Shown here: positions 59,423 through 64,000 of the stretch, one piece after another
Numbering within the stretch: position 1 is the stretch's first letter
Layout of the letters: each line of letters begins with the position of its first letter
Notes under the pieces: model-generated
Database searches by the model: none
Told to the model about the DNA's origin: nothing
What the model saw: the letters and a program-made list of their open reading frames with translations, nothing else
Assembly: GCA_963682175.1 (NCBI GenBank)
Contig: OY821787.1
Location: 26,762,501 to 26,826,500 of the forward strand
Direction: 5' to 3'
Source: Triglochin maritima
Lineage: Eukaryota; Streptophyta; Magnoliopsida; Alismatales; Juncaginaceae
Length of the DNA: 64,000 bases
Made by a program: the position numbers and the translations under genes

Positions 59423-60095
59423 GATTTGTCATATTCTGAATAAATTTCCTCAAAAAATAAGGAGGTTAATCCGTTCGAACTCTGGTATGGTCAAAAATCA
59501 AGTCCCAAATATCTTATAGTTTGAGGTTATCTTGCAAAGTGTTGACCCCCGAACATAAGAGGAAAAAGCTTGGTCCCAAAACTGTTGATGCATAGATGTT
59601 AACACAATTGTTGAATTTCGTGATGCCACATATTTTGAGGATGTATTTCCCATGAAATCTGGAGTTCCTCAACAATTTTACTCTTCAAATGATCCCTCTA
59701 CGTCTAGTTTCATTCACGATCATGTGGAAAGGATGACAAATATGGGGGCAAATCCGTTCATTACCGAATTTGAGTTTTCTCAAACTCAAGTTGAAATTGA
59801 ACCTAGAAGAAGTAAACGACATAGAATTGCCAAGGATTTGTGAAGTGATTACATCACATACCACATCGAGGGCGATCCAACTACTTTCAAGGATGTTATG
59901 ACTTCATTTAAAGAAAAGCATTGGAAAGATGCAGTTAACATCGAAATGGACTCTATTGTCTCAAATGGGACATGGGAGTTGGTAAATCTTCCTCCACGTT
60001 GTTCGACAATCAGTTATAAATGAATATTTAAAAAGAAATTAAAACCAGATGGTTTCATGGATAAGTATAAAGCCAGATTAGTTGTCAACTTTATG
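59423..60095 (+). pseudogene. Copia relic, second half (integrase end to start of RT)
   Basis: Continues the interrupted copia frame: NPFELWYGQKSSPKYLIV, then a Ser/Glu-rich linker (EPRRSKRHRIAKDL), then the start of reverse transcriptase (EKHWKDAVNIEMDSIVSNGT, DKYKARLVVN). Several stops are present. It ends at an AT microsatellite, so most of RT is lost. Confidence 0.82.
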
Positions 60096-60103
60096 GTTCC
60101 TTG

Positions 60104-60104
<1 letters not shown>

Positions 60105-60147
<43 letters not shown>
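60105..60147. repeat. (AT)n microsatellite
   Basis: About 20 AT dinucleotides at the broken end of the copia relic. Confidence 0.95.
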
Positions 60148-60149
<2 letters not shown>

Positions 60150-60551
60150 CTAGAGATTACTACCCTTAAAAGGTTTTGACATCAATTTACTCTCGTCGAT
60201 AGCATAAAATTTAAACTCTTGAAAATACAAACCATTACAAATTTCAATTGATATTTCAAGGATCAAAAAATCATTGCACGAGATTCATTACGTATTTGCC
60301 ATGATTAGATTTTATATAAAATTTCATTTAAATTTTATAATTTTCTGACGTACATACAATATTATGTTATAAAATAAGCTTTACAGTTTGAATTTGTTAA
60401 TTGGAGTTTAAAAATAAAGTTGTCACCGATTGTCAAATTTGTGTTAACACTTTTTAAAGATAGTGGATCTCTCCTCATATGTGATACCAAAAGTTGATTT
60501 GTATGACGTCACTCTCTTTTATAGTGGTTCCAGTATGTTTAATACTATTTT
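60148..60551. other. AT-rich spacer, nothing recognised
   Basis: No ORF, repeat or terminus could be supported. Confidence 0.45.
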
Positions 60552-60915
60552 ATTATAGAGTTTTTGCTTCTGTACCTATTAAAAGTTTGGAAATTAATGG
60601 CGTACCCATAGTTTTGCAAAAAATGGATGGATACCTATAAAATATACTTGTAGTTGACCTCATACCTATCCGTCACCATGGGTCCCACAATCGTGTGCCT
60701 TTGTTTATGTTTCTCATAAGGCGTTGTATTTCGTTGTTAGCCTCCTCACACGACTTAAAACTGCAAATTGGACTTAAATCATTTCACATCCGACCCGACC
60801 CCAATGTAAACCATGCGTAAACACAATTCTTCACGCGGTTCGAATCAACTCAATTCTCGTCGACCCAAGCAAAGAATTTGCAAGAGGTAGGGGGTGAAAA
60901 ACCCTAAATTGAGAT

Positions 60916-60946
<31 letters not shown>

Positions 60947-61290
60947 GGGGGGGGGAGGCGAGGGAGACGTATTTCATGGCGGGTCGTGTGTGATTAGGGT
61001 GCACCATCGGGATCCGTCTAGTCGGGGATTTGGGTTAAATTTTGGGTCCAAATTCGGGTCAAGTCTAGTGACAAATTATTAGGATGCCAATTTGCGGTTT
61101 TATAACAGCACATTACGGAAAACATAAACAGAAGCACACGACACGGTGACGGATGGGCATGAGGCAAATTACAAGTTTATTTGATAGGTACCCGTCCAAT
61201 TTTCGCAGAACCATTAGTACATCGTCAATTTTCAAACTTTTGATATGTACGAAAGCAAAAAAAAAACTCATTTATTATAATATAAGGTTA
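60552..61290. mobile_element. Fold-back element with arms of about 200 bp
   Basis: 60558-60780 and 61050-61269 are inverted copies. GAGTTTTTGCTTCTGTACC stands on the left, and CAAACTTTTGATATGTACG followed by CAAAAA...CTC on the right. Further in, GTGTGCCTTTGTTTATGTTT is on the left and AAACATAAACAGAAGCACAC on the right. No coding region and no certain TSD. The centre contains the G-run. Confidence 0.75.
60930..60955 (+). repeat. Run of 26 G after (GT)n
   Basis: An unbroken G tract preceded by a short TG repeat. It could form G-quadruplexes, or its length may partly reflect assembly error. Confidence 0.9.
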
Positions 61291-63561
61291 ACACAGCAAC
61301 AATTTCAACGACAATACTTATCTGTCATATATACTACTTATTTAACATAAGTGACTGAACGAGGAGTCACAATGTCTTCGCTTAATCTATTTTACTTACA
61401 ACAAATAATCAGTAAAAATGATATTAGAACCCAATTAACAAAAATGACTAAAAGCAGAATCATTGCACCACCACCATTTGTACAATTCATTTTTATTCGA
61501 AATATTTTAGGGAAAATTGACGTGACAAATCATTGTCAATTGTTTTGACATGCGTAAGGGTTCGCTTGCTTAAACAGAGTGATTGGATTATTTGTGACGG
61601 TCTCTTCGTTATGCAAATACACAATGTTTTCAACAGCAAAAGAAGCCCTTCAAGCCAATCCCACCTTGTAGAGGTCGTGTTGTTCCATCGACAATAAGCA
61701 TACATCTTCCAGCATTAACATGCTGCAACAGTCACAACCCGGCGATGAAATGCCTTCCCTTGGCACCATTCTCATTTGTGCAGTAATTCGTCTTAATTTT
61801 CGTGGAGTCTGTGTCATAAATAATATAAAAAAATCTTCATTTTCGTTGCGATGAGCCTGTTCTACCAGTTTCAGAGGCACGACGATCACTCAAGAGTTCT
61901 TTCAATCTAGAATTCCAAAGCACTCGAATCAGACCATGACCAACTGCAAAATTCTGAACATGGAGCAACGAATTGCTGTAAAAAGTTTAGTATAAATTCT
62001 ATAGCATGACAGATGATAGAAGGACAGCACATTAACAACTGGACGAAATCTCATACTCCAATCATATACCATCACATATATACCTATAAATGAAAATATT
62101 TGAATGAGATGACTAAGTAAAGAGCAAAATGCTAAACTTCAGAAGATTTTTTTTTTCTCCAGTCAAAAACAAAATTAACTTTCTCAAAAGGTGATGAACA
62201 TAAGAGGGGGGGAGAGAGAGCTCCTGTTAGATTTTATGATCACCATCAGCTCACTATTTTTTGGTTTCCAGCGTTCGTTCCTGCATAAATAGAGATATTC
62301 AGTACAAATTTTATTTTATCAAGAACCTCCACTTTAGCAATCCCAATGGAAAACATTTCACGGCACAGTACTTCTAAACTGCTTGTTATGTGTGTCAGCA
62401 TATATTTAGCAAAAGTGATTATCAATTAATAAGGTGACACACGTTAAGTTACTTATGAAACATGACTACAACTTCGAGAAGAACTAACTTCACACAACTA
62501 CAACGAAGACAATCACTTCAAAAATTTTGTTAGATGTGACAATTTGTGTGGAGCAAAATAGGTTACCAACTAACAGGGTGACATGTGACTTACAAAACAC
62601 AACAACAACTTCCACTAAAATAGTTGATGAAATCTGCCGAACGGAATGACTAACATCAAAATAAGTTTTTCACAACTAGAAGTGTGAAAATTTGTATGGT
62701 GCAAAAATGGCTACCAATTAAGAAGGTGAAATAAGTTACGTGACTTGCAAAATGACTCATACATAACAAAAAGACAAACATGCAAACAAGCTTCTGTTCT
62801 GACTTCCAACATTCAAAGAGACAACCAAAGAATGGTTGCACAACAGGGAAGTCACTACATGTTATCTTTAGCACTTATATGTTTTTTAAGTTAATTGCAT
62901 CAAAAGGTGTTTGGACGACTAACAATGTATGTTCACTTACACACCTCACTTGTTACTTTGAGGACATAAGTTCCAATTTAGGATTCCAGATGATATAACC
63001 CACACTCAGATAACCCTCATATGACACTTCCTATTTCACCTGATTAAAGGATTTATCTACTTAGAGATTAGGAAAAAATCCCCCGCTGCTGAGTTTTGGA
63101 GTTTAGGTATCATAACCCTATAACATACAATTCAAAGATGTTAACTTGTAAGGCAGTGTCAACTGACAAGCTTGAACTAACAGAACATGAGGCATCCGCC
63201 CAACCAAATTGAGGATCTTATCTTTAAAGAGAAAATACATGTTTTTCCAATCGTAAAGACTCAAATAACCGCAAAACCAGTTCTTGAAAAGCGCCTACAA
63301 TAAACAAAAAATGTTATAAAAAAGAACAAAATAAAGAAATACTAGTGGCTGAAGCCTGAGAATAGCTACACTGCATCTCAACGATTGTTGAATCACAGGA
63401 TTAGAAGATAAAGACATAAATCCGTGAATCATAATTAAAACAAGAAAAAAGAAAGAATCAAAATCCACTACACAGAGCCAAAAAAAGCCACACTACAGCA
63501 CATTAAATAACAATTAGAGGTACCATGAACGTTTGGATTGGCAATTACCTGACAATCCATT
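61291..63561. other. Downstream flank of RPC6, with a possible exon relic
   Basis: At 61640-61920 on the minus strand a TTTTGCAG acceptor precedes an open segment (LVEQAHRNENEDFFILFMTQ, REGISSPGCDCCSMLMLED). It looks exon-like, but I do not recognise the protein. Just downstream of the RPC6 stop, CAG-GTAATTG at 63544-63554 (minus) is a possible 3' UTR splice donor. The rest is AT-rich with nothing else. Confidence 0.35.
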
Positions 63562-64000
63562 CTAAAACTGCAAGTCGAGCCACTTGTTATAGAACTCGCA
63601 GGTCTCCGGCGACACGATCCCGCCAGGCGAGCACTCAGCAATCCTCGGGCAGACCCCGCACGGCACCGAAGCGAACAACCCCCGTCCCTTCCCCTCCCTC
63701 CCCTTCACCGACCTGTAACACAACTTCCCTCTCATGATTCCCTCGAACTCCCCATCCCCGCTGCTCCGGCACTCCTCCACCTCCCTCTCCAGCACCATCG
63801 CCTCGAGAATCTCCCTCACCTCCCCCCCACTAAGCTCCATCTTCACAACCTCGGATTTGCTCAAGTGCTCTGCAATAGCATCCGAGGTGGTGATGCGCTG
63901 GTCGTCGATGAACTTCCGGCAGAGCACGCGGAGGACGTTGATGAATTCGGTGTCGAGGTCGCCGGCGGCATTGTACCAGCCGCCTCCGGTGAGGGTGGCG
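63562..64000 (-). CDS. RNA polymerase III subunit RPC6 (C34), C-terminal part
   Basis: The minus-strand frame enters at the right edge (TLTGGGWYNAAGDLDTEFIN) and ends at TAG 63562-63564 after CEFYNKWLDLQF. RPC6 is the plant counterpart of human POLR3F/yeast Rpc34, part of the Pol III heterotrimer that acts in transcription initiation at tRNA and 5S rRNA genes. The C-terminus has CGVCPRIAECSPGGIVSPETC: Cys spacing x2, x5, x10, the same as the four cysteines that bind a 4Fe-4S cluster in human RPC6. The preceding segment (YRSVKGREGKGRGLFASVP) fits the family. GC content is far above the rest of the window and there is no intron in the visible part. The 5' part lies outside. It is the only clear non-transposon gene here. 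Confidence 0.9.
   Translation of the reverse strand, partial: ATLTGGGWYNAAGDLDTEFINVLRVLCRKFIDDQRITTSDAIAEHLSKSEVVKMELSGGEVREILEAMVLEREVEECRSSGDGEFEGIMRGKLCYRSVKGREGKGRGLFASVPCGVCPRIAECSPGGIVSPETCEFYNKWLDLQF

Overview
This window is plant nuclear DNA, most likely from a eudicot. It is AT-rich and built almost entirely of nested transposable elements: Mutator-like (MULE) DNA transposons, Ty1/copia and Ty3/gypsy LTR retrotransposons, a LINE, and hAT- and Harbinger-type MITEs. One ordinary nuclear gene appears, at the extreme right edge: the 3' end of the RNA polymerase III subunit RPC6 gene. I cannot name the species. No prokaryotic or organellar features are present.

Layout. 1-5965 holds a MuDR-type transposase pseudogene (cut by the window edge) and a spliced plant-mobile-domain (PMD) gene, both on the minus strand, each behind a copy of the same promoter block with a TATA box and an array of GAACTCGGC...GCCGAGTTC palindromes. 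6872-8400 is a solo LTR (family A). 8431-16667 contains two hAT MITEs with perfect 8-bp target-site duplications (TSDs), a non-autonomous MULE whose exact 33-bp repeats can encode an 11-residue protein repeat, a large fold-back element full of CAGATATATCTG-type sites, and a Harbinger-like MITE. 17221-19235 is a LINE relic and 19308-21480 a solo LTR (family B). 21856-32008 is one FAR1-type MULE whose transposase is split by a copia-like, gag-only family A retrotransposon (22851-30536). One LTR of that retrotransposon carries a further solo LTR. 32018-38468 is MITEs and anonymous sequence. 38469-54462 is a gypsy element (gag and protease only) inserted into a related LTR. It was itself disrupted by family B LTR sequence and a short copia element (44485-48427) with gag-protease-integrase but no reverse transcriptase. 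55833-60095 is a MITE plus a decayed copia element split by another family B solo LTR. 60552-61290 is a fold-back element with a 26-G run. The RPC6 gene begins to the right of this.

How the parts relate. Nearly every gene here is a transposon gene and most are broken. The main theme is regulatory: three unrelated element types (MULE/PMD, LTR family A, LTR family B) carry dense arrays of short perfect or near-perfect palindromes just upstream of a TATA box. In LTR family A the palindromes CGGTCGACCG come in pairs spaced about 22 bp (two DNA turns), with pairs commonly recurring every 68-74 bp. In the MULE/PMD promoters the palindrome arms change together so that symmetry is kept. These arrays are the strongest candidate for something not yet described.

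All calls rest on reading the sequence by eye. No alignment, database search or expression data were available, and repeat boundaries without a stated TSD are approximate.
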